Source: Gelatoporia subvermispora B
Taxonomy: Eukaryota > Basidiomycota > Agaricomycetes > Polyporales > Gelatoporiaceae
Assembly: GCA_000320605.2 (NCBI GenBank)
Contig: KB445814.1
Coordinates: forward strand, 62,001-126,000
DNA: 64,000 nucleotides
Direction of reading: 5' to 3'
Shown: one piece after another, positions 38,238-49,598 of the stretch
Layout: the number at the start of each line of letters is the position of its first letter
Position numbering within the stretch: position 1 is the stretch's first letter
Translations under genes and position numbers: made by a program
The notes under the pieces: generated by a model
What the model saw: the letters and a program-made list of their open reading frames with translations, nothing else
The model's database searches: none
What the model was told of the DNA's origin: nothing

Positions 38238-39400
38238 CTAGTGACGCAACAACGCGTCGTGCCTACTGTAGGTTCTCTGGCACCAGGCGCATTGCTCGAC
38301 AGTCTGTTTCAAGTGCTTAGACAGGATGTGCCTGATAATGTCCCTGCTCTTCATCAATTCCTCGCATCCGTCCTCGCATCCGTCTTGGTCTGGATCAACG
38401 GGCACTGGATCTGCCTATCGCCACTTATGTTGCTCACGATGTGAATCTGGTGCTGAATTCTGAGGTGTTTCTTGATACTTGGATGGCGTCTTAATGAAAT
38501 CCGAGTGAGTGCACTTGCACCGGAAGAATACTGTATCAGAGGTATTCCTGGATGGTTCCCGTATGTGCGTACGGGTAGGCGAGGAGAACACCACCATGTG
38601 ACAACGCACTTACATAGGTACATCCTCATCGATAGCAGGTCCTAAGATAGTATTCCTTATACCAACATCAAGGATATTGCTTGAGTCAGGGATAGGCTTA
38701 TCAGTGGCGGGGTAGCGATCAAATGTATCCCTGAAACCAAGTAATGAGTGGTAAGTGCAGGACCGTCAAGCATTGCCCCGCTGGACTGACATGCTTCCAC
38801 TAGTATCACTCGTTACGTCCCCAGCTGTATTGGTCCAAAGAACAGGATCAACGCACGAATCTCCAGGGTAGATGTCTGAATAATGAAATACATCCCTGAG
38901 ACTACGAGTGAGGCATGTCAGTTATAATTCGTAAACCGATGGACCTCCGTACTCACATGGCATCCGTTCCGGCTTCCAAACTCTCGTGGTCATTCCAGAA
39001 AGCAGGGTCGACGGATCGGTCGCTGTGGTCAAGATGAGCATGAGATATGTGCTTGGCGAGGTTCTCTATGTCTGTGTCCGCCGAGCAACGAGTTTCGAAG
39101 CCGACTTCTATCGAGAAGGAGACGGGGCAGTGGACAAGTGCTTGAGCTGTGCTTTGCGCAAGGTCGGGATGCATTTCATCGAGGTGGGATTGAACACCAA
39201 GCGTCGAGGGGTCCTCGATCACGGTGTTGCAGGTGCATTAAATTGAGTACAACGAGCACATTTCTCTATAACGAGACCATGGTCAGTTTCTAGGATTTGA
39301 TGGTGTAGCGACACGCTCACGTACCTCTTGTCCGTGAGCAAGTCACCTGTGCTATAGGGCACCAACCGATCCATCTCCTGAAGCAATATAGGTAAGGGAC
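38238..39400 (-). pseudogene. C2H2-like zinc-finger unit, copy F (likely degraded, possibly two fused units)
   Basis: The 3' part (38545-38238) aligns with copy E: RCKCTHSD, then KKHLRIQHQI, then RDIIRHILSKHLKQT and CAWCQRTYSRHDALLRH before a stop. These blocks lie in different frames, so at least two frameshifts are present; one sits at a duplicated 12-bp unit (cctcgcatccgt twice, about 38361-38384). The 5' part (39222-38957) carries CTCNTVIED, LDEMHPD and LAKHISHAHLD but no terminal finger, and is linked by two small exons (about 38898-38791 and 38719-38614) to the 3' part. Three donors follow AT directly (38957/38956, 38791/38790, 38614/38613), as in copy E. It may be a pseudogene or a gene with wrongly read exons. 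Confidence 0.55.
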
Positions 39401-41164
39401 AGTACCATCATTAGCAACACGTAGATGAATGCATAGCCTACCATCTCGCTGTTCAAACTATCAGATATGTCGTTAACCTATGTTTGTGTCCGATGGTCTC
39501 ACTATGCTTCATGCTCACTTATATATACGTACAGACACGAGGCAAACCACCCGCCCCTCATCTACGTACCACGCACCGCACACCATATGTAGGATTTGAT
39601 TTGGCCTAAATCTGTAATTTTCTCGTGGCACTCTCATCTGGCGCAAGGCCTACTCATGGTCCCAAATCCCGAATCTTGATAGGTGGCGACCTTCAGATCT
39701 GATGGGAAAAATAATCGTTATCCTGCATTAATTGTCGCATATTCAATGTATATTGTCCGTGGTTTGCGTAGGGCCATGGGGAGACGAAAGATGGAAGTGC
39801 AGTCAACGGTCCGTACAACTTCGTCGAGCCAATCCTTGTGGCTGTCAAAGAATAGCTTGTCGAAGCTAATACTGCATGTGCTGTCACCAGAGTGCGAATG
39901 TTGTTTCGAAAAGCAGGCAGAGGCTAGAAAATATTGATCCTATATTCATGGGCGGAGCTAAGGGCGAATCAGAGTCAGCCTGTGATTTTCTAAGTCGAAC
40001 ATCGGCGCTTATAGCTAGCTACTGCGCTTGCATTGGCTAGTATGGCTTCCCGTTCCTCTGCCACGACGGCTTTTACAAAGATTCCGATTTTCCTAGTTGT
40101 AATTTTCTACATCTGTGCTTGGGTCTTCATCACATTTTATATCGCGTACATCACTGCTGGACGCAAGAAGCTATCGACATCGGTCTCAAAGCGTGTAACA
40201 ACTGATGCGCCCACCAAAAAGTCCCATAGAGTGTCCAAGGCCAATTGTTTCGTCTTTGGGTTATCGAGGCTCTCTGTGATGTGCGGAGTTTCGTCAGATC
40301 CATCCTGCATCTGTCAAACCTCCCCGCGCGTTGCCTCCATCCGTCTCGAACGGTGGTCTTGCGGCGGTGGTCACCACTTCCTTCTCGGAGGCCATGCTCT
40401 GTCTGAATTCCGCCACCGAACAACGTGACGTGCTGAGGGGCAACGTTATACCATCCGGCACGCAACACGAGGAGTCCTGTGGTTGGCGTGAGACCTGGAG
40501 TGGTCTGACTCGCCGTCTTCTCCTGGATGGAAGCAGGGCCTGCGAGGGTTTGCAGCTCACGCTTCCAGTTGGGCGATAGATTGATTTACGTACGTGGTGC
40601 GCCATACCATTTCTTATATTTGGAAGGGTGGTGGTTAATGTCCGTAACGGCGTACACAGAACTTCGATATCATCTCGGGCGAAAATACCACGCGTGCGAT
40701 CTTCCGGTCTGCGTGGTGGCGGACGCCCGGCACGTCAGCATCCTCTGGATGATACATAAGCCCTCCGACCTCATCTTGGCCTGCAGTGGACATTACTACT
40801 ACACCTCTTGGCTTCTGGATCTCCGAGAGCACGCACTGTTTTCTGCAAGTGCGGTTTTCCAGCTCGCAACATACGCAAGTGTGAGCTGAATGAATGCAGG
40901 TTATCAACTGCGATTTCGTAAATACAGATAGAGCCGTCCACAACGTTGTTAACATGGCCCATCGGTGAGTACTGAGCCACGATAGGTTCTGTTAGATCCG
41001 CCGACTTACAAGAATTTCAGAAGGGTATTCGATTATATGCAACATCCATGCCACTCCAAGACAAAGTTTGGAGCTGGCCGATCGTCACCTCAAACGTATG
41101 CTAATTTACTTTTTATTTACTTCTTCTGGTGACTTAGTGATTAGCGCACGTCTCTCAATCGCAG
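39401..41164. other. Spacer and unresolved 5' region of copy G
   Basis: About 1.8 kb. A plus-strand ATG at 40042 opens 128 residues starting with one strong hydrophobic segment (IPIFLVVIFYICAWVFITFYI) and a basic stretch; this could be a small membrane protein but nothing else supports it. At 40954-41096 two small exon-like pieces (MAHR, then RVFDYMQHPCHSKTKFGAG) precede copy G and may be its first exons. Confidence 0.3.
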
Positions 41165-41819
41165 GCCTATAATACCTCAAATCAAATGCAATGCCAGCAT
41201 CAGGATCTTCCCTACCCCTAATGCCATACTCCTGCAGCTCACTACATTCTATCCCGACCTCACGCGCAACCGGCATTGTTTCGTAAAGTGCCCATTCCCC
41301 GCAGGGACGGGATCCGACGAGCAATGTAGGTTCAGTGGGGATTATGAAGATTATCCAGAGCACGTCTGGCAGTGCCACCAGAATGGCTTTACGTGGCCCA
41401 TGTACGTGCGGCCGCAAAATGTACATGACTTGCTCGCTCACCAGCGCTTGTGCCGCAGGTGCGGAGACAACTCGGATACGAATCACATCGAACCGCAATG
41501 CAACAGAATCCTTGGGATAGACGACATTCCGGGGGAGACTATTCGGTTGTCTTCAATAATACATGAATACCTCAAGAGTGAACATCGTGACCTTGATGCT
41601 TCGCCAAGTGGTCTCGTTCGTTGCCCCTGCAAGAAACCCGGCCAGATGTTCATGGCCACTATGCAGAGACAGAGCCTACCTAGGCACATTGTGAGTGCTC
41701 ATATGAAGGATGTTAGGCCGCACAAATGCTCCAAATGCTGCAAGTCGTTTTGCCGCCGGGATTCAATGCGTCGCCACGAAACAAAGTGCAAGGGCGTGGG
41801 TCACTTGGGCGGAGTTTGA
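41165..41819 (+). CDS. C2H2-like zinc-finger protein, copy G
   Basis: The frame is open from an acceptor near 41164 to the stop at 41817-41819, with a probable 57-nt in-frame intron at 41402-41458 (GTACGT ... CGCAG) that again splits a Met codon (CCAT|G). The upstream exon is Cys-rich (HCFVKCPFPAGTGSDEQC, QCHQNGF). After the intron: CGDNSDTN ... EPQC with IHEYLKSEH, then CPCKKPG with RHIVSAHMK, then CSKCCKSFCRRDSMRRH ... C. The 5' exons are not fixed; pieces at 40954-41096 may belong here. The terminal finger has KCSKC, a canonical C-x2-C. Confidence 0.7.
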
Positions 41820-42343
41820 GGTGAAGGGGGCATCTAACCATTGGGGACCGATAGTACAACGTTCACCGTATGTTGCCCTGTCCCGTTCGCGAATGACTCA
41901 ATTTTGTGCTATGTCCTGTGACCTGTATATGTGTATGTCTATCAATCGTACTGTGTGTCATTCGGAACCATACCTGTACTCATTTTCTGCGGAGTAAGCA
42001 ACTGAGCGGGAGCCGTGCACACATTCGCAGTCATACTTATTGCGAATATTGCAAGCAGGGATGTGACACCCAGCCGAGACCCTCGTTTCATCGAGATACC
42101 ATATCATGATTGTCTGAGCTTGCATAAACCATGGAAGGTACTGGTAGCGTGGTCTTCAGTTAACATTCTCACTGATTCGATCTCTTTGGTCATTTCGAAG
42201 GTCTTTCATTTTTACATACTTTACATAGCGTACGGCCACAAAGCTAGTGGTTTCACTTGCAAGTCACTTGTAAGCACATGAAAGACCCACCCATCCACCC
42301 ATGCGGTCATCATCTCGATCCTACACGAGAGTACAATGTCACT

Positions 42344-42627
42344 GGGCGTTCGTCAACGATACTGTCTGCTCTTGGCTGGGCACTTCTCTAATGTTCGTCC
42401 CGTTGAGCCCGAGATCCGAGAACCGCAACTAGTGGCCATCTCCATCGCGGCTTGTAGAACATCCATAGCAGATCAGTACGAGCCTGGGCGTTAGTCAATG
42501 GGTACCGTCTGGTGTTCAGTGGGAATCCCCTGATGTCCGCCCCGTTGGGCCCGATGCGTTGTGATTAGTGGTTATCTCCAGCGCGTTAGTTTGGGCGTTC
42601 ATAACAGGTCAGCACCAGCCTCGAGCT
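42344..42627. repeat. Diverged 142-bp tandem direct duplication
   Basis: Two head-to-tail copies, 42344-42485 and 42486-42627. Shared anchors at a constant offset of 142 bp are gggcgtt[ca]gtcaa, atgt[tc]cg[tc]cccgttg[ag]gcccga and gtgg[ct][ct]atctcca; towards the end the copies slip by a few bases. The copies differ by many substitutions, so the duplication is not recent. No coding frame is preserved. Confidence 0.7.
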
Positions 42628-43086
42628 GGTTACATATTGTCACGGCGTTTTGTCCTCAGCCGTCAACTTCGCTGAAGCACTAGGTGAATGCAACCGAAGG
42701 CCATTGGATATGTCCGAGTCAACAGCACTGTCAGGTGTTCCTGCTTCGATATTGATTTCGCCACTGTCTGCTGTGCACCACAGCGGTAATGAATGCCACG
42801 GAGCGCGCAGTAGACAGCATGTGAGGGACGTACCACGCATATCAAGGCACAATGCTGACGAGGTGGCGAAGCATACGGTAGTACACAACGTGCCTGGCAG
42901 CCAGACCCGGTCGGTGGTGTTGATGGCTTGCACCGTGCGGACACATGTCGGAACCACACCGCGATCCTTTGTGGCGACTAGGAACTTCGGGGTCAGACTT
43001 GCCTCGGTTACTGCAAACATAGATGATGGGAATGTGGCTAGAACTTCTGAACATTGCCAGTTGTGAGTGTGACGCTGATGTAGACG

Positions 43087-43125
43087 CCACGCGTCGCGCG
43101 TGGGAAATTAAACCGCGACGCGTGG
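43087..43125. repeat. Perfect 12-bp inverted repeat with ACGCGT in each arm
   Basis: Left arm CCACGCGTCGCG at 43087-43098 and right arm CGCGACGCGTGG at 43114-43125 with a 15-nt loop. Each arm contains the palindromic hexamer ACGCGT, so the site could form a hairpin or present paired binding sites. It lies in a gene-free part of the island. Confidence 0.75.
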
Positions 43126-45852
43126 AGGAGGGGCACCACGAGCAGTTACAAGACGAGTAGCGCAACATCTTTGAAACGATACATCCATCCTAGTTTCCCC
43201 GCGTTCTGGTCCCGCCAGCCACTTGGCGGCTTTTGATGGACTCTGTAACCACCGAAACGAGTTCCTTAGGCTGAGTTCAGTCGCTTTACACACTTCTGAG
43301 GACTAAAGGTTCCGTGGGTCTTCGCCACACCAAGTTATTGCTACTCGCGCTCCGAGAGACAAAGATCATCAGTAGATTTACCGCCATCTCGCCTTCTCTC
43401 TTTGATACATACCCAAGTATGTCAGGTGCGACGGAAAGCTCAACCACTACGGGGATCGGCATAGCCTCCTTTGAACTAGGCAATGCGAGACTACACTACG
43501 GCCTCGGTATCCGTCACCGAATCGCTCTTTGTGACATTCCTCTTCCTCTTACAGCAGAACAGCACACTGCACAAGACGGGGTCCTACTCCGCCTAATTTA
43601 CGTGGTGGCGAGTCCTCTGTATTCCGAGGATGATGCGCTATAGCGTGGCGCAATCAAGTGAATCGAATCTCGAGAGGGCCTCTTCAGGCATATATACAGA
43701 GCTATATCATGCGACTAATGCAAGATGTACACAGTGCGCCGGCCGCTCACTCTAGCAGTACGTCTGCTAGGTGCTCTATCATGTCTCATGTGAGTATCCA
43801 CTTGATGATGTGCCTAAGTCTGACAGGCAGTCAAGACCCTATCGTTTTCATGGAGCGCGCTGTTTCCTGTGAGGTAGGATGGTTTCGCTCTACACTCTAC
43901 TTCACTCTCAAATGTGCACTCATCCGGACACGTGTCATGCACATTATAGAACACCTTTCGCTGTCCGGACAACAGCATCAATAGCTCACGAAAGAACAGA
44001 CAATTTTTGCGTCTATGTGCGTCCCTTTCGCGCACAGAATTGATCATATTGGTTATGTTAACGTGCTGTTCAATATCAAAGAGGCCGCCAATACCGGCGC
44101 GGCGCGGCTGAGACTGGGAATGACAACGCGCGACTTCGAATAACGAATGGGCGGGGGACAGCGCCCGAAGACAAGCACTACGCTGAGTTATTCCTCATCT
44201 TTCAATTCCGAGGGCAGATCAGATTGCGATCTCACATAGAGGGGGGAGCAATAGTATCTCCGTAGTGCCTGATGGGTTACATTGGGTCACAAGTGCGGAT
44301 GTATGCCTGATAGCATGCAATTGCGTGACCGGACGCATTTCGCGTCACCAAAGTTGAAGGACTGTGATGCGACAACTCACGTCTATCCTGCGCAGAATTT
44401 GTTGTAATTCATCAGTCACGTGTCATCGTGAGGCATCCGTCGTTATACCTCAGCATTTCGTATGACGCGGATGTAGGTTCATGCGTGTTCATGAAGGTGG
44501 AGTATAGGGACCCTCTCGCCGCCCAGATGCATGGGAGGATTGATCTGACATTGCAGACCCCAGTGCTCCCGAAAAGAGCCACCTTCCTCCAGAGTTCAGG
44601 TATGTATATATACATACACATCGTGCAAGCCTCCGCTTGAGAATACACAGTGCAAAGGAGCGTACTCGATGATCTTCTCTTTTCATTTCGCTATGACACC
44701 TGAATAGTCCTATCGGAGACGAGCACGCGGGATTGTTCACGATCGACGCTGTACGTAGCAACAGATCTGTCCAACAGCTCAACTACTCGCCGGCAGACTT
44801 CAATTGCTGCAGTACAATTAACTGGACGTAATAAGGCACCCCCACTGAGCTCAGTGAATGCTACGCCGTTCCGAAGTAGACATTGGTCTATGTGACCACC
44901 TATAGGCGTTTGTACGTGATGTCCTGCCTTCGACGGTTCCTAACGTCTGCACTGATCTCATCAACTTAGGATACTTCTGTGCTGCAAAGACGATTATCGT
45001 GCGCCACAATGAAAGTCGATGCGCAGGAATCCTTCAATGCATTTGGTGAGACGATACTCATTCCTTGAGTGTCTACTTAAACTTAGATGGCAGTTCGAAC
45101 AGGTACTCTGAAGCATGCAAATGCTTCTCGACGGAGCTCTGCTGGACAGAAAAAGTAGTGCACCGATATGTACTTCCTTGGCTGGGAATGCGATGAGAGT
45201 CATCACTTGACCCCCATGTCTGCGAGCAAGAGTGTCAAGCTAGTCAGAATGGAGACAACTTGAACGCTGGTGGTACTCTACTCCTACGTGGCTCCGGCTT
45301 CGCCATAGACCACATCAAACCCCTCACCAAAGTCCCAAGCTTCGGCGCCGTACACTGATGCCGCCAATTACGAGGTATAAGTCCAGTATCACCACACGGG
45401 CCGCAAATGTGACCGTACCACACGTGTATCAGTGGGTGCCTTCTTCCCGTTCAATGTACGTAGCCCATCGTCCATGCGATCACTACCAATAGGTGCCTCG
45501 TGGCATCATCACCACCCGGCTTGAACTTTGGTAGATGCGAACGGTGTCAACCCGGCCCATAGTATCCGTGAGGTGCAGTTTGCCTGGTTCCCTTCATGCG
45601 TTCATGCACCACATGCCACTTTGTGCGACCAAAGTCTTGTGTGGTGCGTCTAAGAGGCCATTCCTCCCACTACACCCACTTCTGATGAGGTTTCGGCATA
45701 CCACTATCTCTTCAAACTAGCTCAGCGCGCAGCCAGGTTTTGTGGTATCCTGCGGGTGGCTAGATAAATCGCCATGCCGCGTTGTGGTGATGTCGTCCTT
45801 ATAAATCGATGCTGCTGCGATGCAGTCGAGATCACTACCTTCACACTTCGAC

Positions 45853-46672
45853 ATGTCTAGTAACGCAAGTGCTGAAATGAAGGACGCAGAGGTCCGTCCT
45901 TAAGCCTCCAGAAGGCTCAGAGCTGCACCTCAATGCAAGTCAAAGCAGATCGGCGAAGAAAGCATAGTCAAACTCACAATCGACAGCTATATCGGTATCG
46001 CGTTCGGGTGAGTACTATAGCATCAACCAAAGCCTGTACATCATTTGACTGGACCTGTCTATGTTTCGATATTAAGGCATAGACCCGAGCTCACAGGTCC
46101 CAGCTGCGGATGCACCGAAACCGATACTCAATGGCTTCCTGAGAGCCTGCGGATGCACTTCAGAGACTCTCATCCCGATCATTCCAACGAATTGGACCTG
46201 CAACTGAGGTTACTTGAGGAACCGCTGGCTCTTAGTCAAGACTACTGCATTCAGATCGGAGATCACATGTGTGTAGAACCTCACACTTTTATAGTTGCAT
46301 TGTCAATAGCCTCGCCTGACATTCAGAATCAATCCCCATCCCATTGCCTGCAGGGTTGCAGGATGTGGTGGTGGTGCCATTGAGGTGTCTGGCATACAAG
46401 ATCACTTGAACACTGCGCATGCCTCCCTCATGGACCAATGGGAGAGCAAAGAACAGGTCAGCTGCCCATGGATCCAGGAAGGCATCGCTTGCACCGCAAA
46501 GGTGCAGAAGAGATCATTGTCTAGACATATCACATACAGCCACGCGGTACATGCAGTATGCCCTTATTGTTTTGCCGGCATTGGAAGACCGGATGCATTG
46601 CAACGACATCTTAAGAGCTGCAAAGTTTGGAAGGGCGGCATAGATGGAACCCCGGAAGAGAGGAGCGACTGA
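45853..46672 (+). CDS. C2H2-like zinc-finger protein, copy H (complete)
   Basis: A complete four-exon model: 45853-45891, 45949-46007, 46077-46268 and 46354-46672, about 202 aa, in frame throughout. Exon 1 is MSSNASAEMKDAE; exon 2 has SIVKLTIDSYIG, like copy D. Exon 3 has CGCTETDTQ with MHFRDSHPDHS. The last intron begins after CACAT and resumes with G, splitting a Met codon as in copies E, F and G. Exon 4 reads GCGGGAIEVS with QDHLNTAH, CPWIQEGIAC with RHITYSH, and the last finger CPYCFAGIGRPDALQRH ending in Cys. A decayed tandem copy follows 0.4 kb downstream. Confidence 0.8.
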
Positions 46673-47077
46673 GTATCGGTGTATTATATCTCCTGTCGAT
46701 GACGCCGCTGGTATTGGTTCTGCAAACATGTGTACCGTGATGCCTGTATTATTGCGACCCTCTATACATGTGAGTTTAGCCCGTAGCTGTGCGGTCCAAT
46801 CTGAAGTAACGTTGATTGAAGAGCTGCAGCGCTTATTTGTGATTCGACATGAACTGAACTCATGAGTCATCAAAATCTTCGAAGATAGGAACGACGTGGC
46901 AAGTGAGCTGCCTGACCTTGGGTCGACTGCCCTTATACCAGACAATATACTATGACTATGTGTTCCCCCGTAGCTTGAGCCACCGGCGGGCTATCTGGTG
47001 CATATCACTGTTGAGCAAGTCAATCATAAAGCTATTGACATGCCTGGAAAGTGTTTTCTAGGAGCAGTTCTTCCGCA
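46673..47077. other. Spacer between copy H and its decayed duplicate
   Basis: About 400 bp. No open frame with family features; nothing supportable was seen. Confidence 0.4.
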
Positions 47078-47645
47078 ATGACCGGGGACTCTCGACAATG
47101 TAAAATCAAGCTAGCTGATGGAGTGCTTGGTGAGAACTAGACAACAGGAAGCAGATGCCCGAGTCCACAAGTGTCAGCTATTGATGCACCAAAGCCGCCA
47201 CCCAGTGGCTTCCCGAGAGCCTGCAAAAATACTAAGGAATTCCATCCTGATCATTTGAACAAGCCAGACGCACAGTTGGGATCGCTCGAAGAACTGCCGA
47301 TTCCCAGTCAAAAACACTGCGTTCAGTTCGGAAGTGCGATGTGAGTATGACCTCACGTCTTCCATGGTGCGGTATTATTAACCTCATATGTGAATTCCGA
47401 AGCACTTCCAGAGTTATACCCTACAGGATTGAGGGATGCGGCGGTGTGCTGTCCTCATTAATAGATGGAGGAGCGAAGAATAGACCAAGTAAGTGTTCAT
47501 AGTTCTAGGAAGGCGTCGTTCGCAGCACAAATGTATGGGGAAGGATCTTGGCAAGACACATGAACATCGCGTACCCCCTGCCACTGCTGTCTCAAAATCG
47601 ATGGAAGACCGGATTATCACGCCGATAAATGCCCTGCTCAAATCG
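47078..47645 (+). pseudogene. Decayed tandem duplicate of zinc-finger copy H
   Basis: Nucleotide-level similarity to copy H runs in the same order: a start exon (ATG at 47078, then KIKLADGVL before a donor), an exon matching H exon 3 (shared strings such as tggcttcc, gagagcctgc, catcctgatcat), the AT|GTGAGT donor at 47340/47341, and an exon matching H exon 4 (ggatgcggcgg, ggaaggcgtcg, ggaagaccggat). In the frame of H there is a TAA in exon 3, a one-base shift next to it, and in-frame TAG codons in exon 4, and part of the first finger is missing. The terminal finger has lost its first Cys pair and the DAL motif. It is therefore a pseudogene. Confidence 0.8.
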
Positions 47646-48036
47646 TAAGTATGGCCGACACCCCCCGGCACGCGCACATGCCGTACTGGCGCTAAAAGTC
47701 CCAAACCGTCGGCGACCTGCGCAGTTCTGCAGGCCAGGGTGCTTACGGTAGGATTGATTGCGTGCTGGGAGGAAGTATCGGTGTTATTGCGATGCGGTCG
47801 GAGACTGGTCCGCTAGCGCATGTATCTAAGTAGTTCAAGTCGCGACGGGAGGCCACGTAGTGTACACGTGACCGGATGCCTGTCAAAATACAATCCTCCT
47901 CCTCATTTCTTTGTTCTACGCGTCAAACTGTCTGTCTCGCGATTGCCATGAAAGACGTATCCTGGAGAAACCGAATATAGATGAGCCTGAGATCTCTGCT
48001 ACTGAAGTCACGCACTCGACATCCGCTCCGCAATTC

Positions 48037-49598
48037 ATGGACGCTTTTGAGCTTTCGCATGAGCCTGTGACATCTAACGAGTACGTCTCCATTACTTTCA
48101 GTCATGTTTATGGACTTCATCCAATTTGCCAATGAATAGCTTCATTGTGCGCTCCCAGCCGATGCTTCCAATGGAGATATGGTACCTCATTGTGGAAGCT
48201 GTGGATGATCCCCGCACATTGCTGGCTCTCGCATGCATCTGTAGAGCCTTGAATGTGTGGGCAACAAAGACGTTTACCCGATATGACTCCTACATCCTTC
48301 ACATCCTCAACGGTCAAGAAGACCTTCGTGTACTATGTCACAGCCTTCGTCAGATCCCTATGCTACCATTCTTTCTGCGATATATCGTGCTCGAGGACGC
48401 GTTGTTGCCAAGCTTTGCATTGAAGTTGATATCCCTCTGCCCTAACCTGCAAGAGTTGGTTATCCGGCCATCCCCGACTGTCCGGCCGTCTAACGTGTCG
48501 TTGCGCGTTGTAGTCAGATATGCGCTGATGCAGTTCAGAAGTGTCGTACGATTACATCTAATGGCCACCATGTTCGCGTCACCCATGGAATTCGTTCGGA
48601 TCGTTTGCGCATTTCCACAATTACTCCATCTTACTCTAGGCGACGTTCGATCTGCAACTGGGGTAGTACACACTTTGCTGCCTCCCTTTGTCAGATTACT
48701 TGGTTTGCGAACACTACATGTAAGTTCACACAACCCCCCGTCTCTGAGGTATCATATTGACTTCATGGGGTCTGATACATAGGTCCAGGTATCAGATGAC
48801 ATCAGTTTGTATCAGTACTTGCTCTCTGCACCAGCGCTCTCCAGCAGCCTTAATTCTATTACAATGCACCTCGACAGCTCCCTTCTACATCGACCGGGAA
48901 CGGGGAAATTCGTTGACTCGCACCACAACAGGCTTCCCAAGCTTTCACCTTCATTCTTCAGCACTGTATCGCCCGTAATCCAAGAATCATTCACTCACCT
49001 CGACAGTCTCAGGGAGTTGATCTTCTATTCAACAGTTGATGAGGAAAGCGCAGTCTCAGTTCTTGAACTTTCCGAAATTCTCGTCGTCATTCCCCCCTCC
49101 ATTCCAATTCAATCACTCACAATCATTCTCGAGCACATGGATCCATCCTCCCAACTTTCCAACGAACAATGTCAGGCCTGGCAAAGATGCTTCACTTCCC
49201 TCAGTCGGGCTCTGCATTCAGTCCAACTCCCTCATCTCAGTGTTATTTCCATCATCCTGATAGGCCTCCCTGTGTCAGATATTGGTCGATTTCTGTGTTC
49301 CGCTTTCAAGGACCTGTTGTCCCGACGTCTTCTCAACATTATTGTATCAGAAACTGCTGATTCATCCATGCCTCATCAATTTCAGTGGAGAGGAACGATG
49401 ACTGCCGAATATCCTTTGACGCTTCTTCCTAGCTCCTTAGGCATGTGGATGACCAGGCCTGCCGAAATTCTTGCGTCCGTGCAGCTTCAAGCTCACCCTA
49501 TCGAACCTATATCACATCCCGATCCAATCCTAAGCACTTCACCCAGAAGGGCACCGGCGAAGTCTGCGCGATCGGAGATAAGGTCCAATTTAACCTAA
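48037..49598 (+). CDS. F-box protein with LRR-like body
   Basis: Three exons: 48037-48080, 48140-48719 and 48783-49598, about 479 aa, in frame. The start chosen is the ATG at 48037 (MDAFELSHEPVTSND), which joins the next exon with a phase-2 intron. The F-box is near residues 16-56 (LPMEIWYLIVEAVDDPRTLL, then ALACICRALN). The rest holds irregular leucine-rich stretches (CPNLQELVIRPSP, FPQLLHLTLGDVRS, LDSLRELIFYST) typical of the large F-box families of mushrooms. The F-box would dock to Skp1 in an SCF ubiquitin ligase and the C-terminal part would pick the substrate, which is unknown. The tail is basic and Ser/Pro-rich. Alternative start: ATG at 48132. Confidence 0.82.

Larger units (their letters stand above)
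41820..45852. other. Longest gene-free part of the island, with repeats
   Basis: About 4 kb between copies G and H. Many overlapping short ORFs, none with a family motif. It contains the 142-bp tandem duplication and the ACGCGT hairpin that are listed separately. No transposon protein was recognised. Confidence 0.45.
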
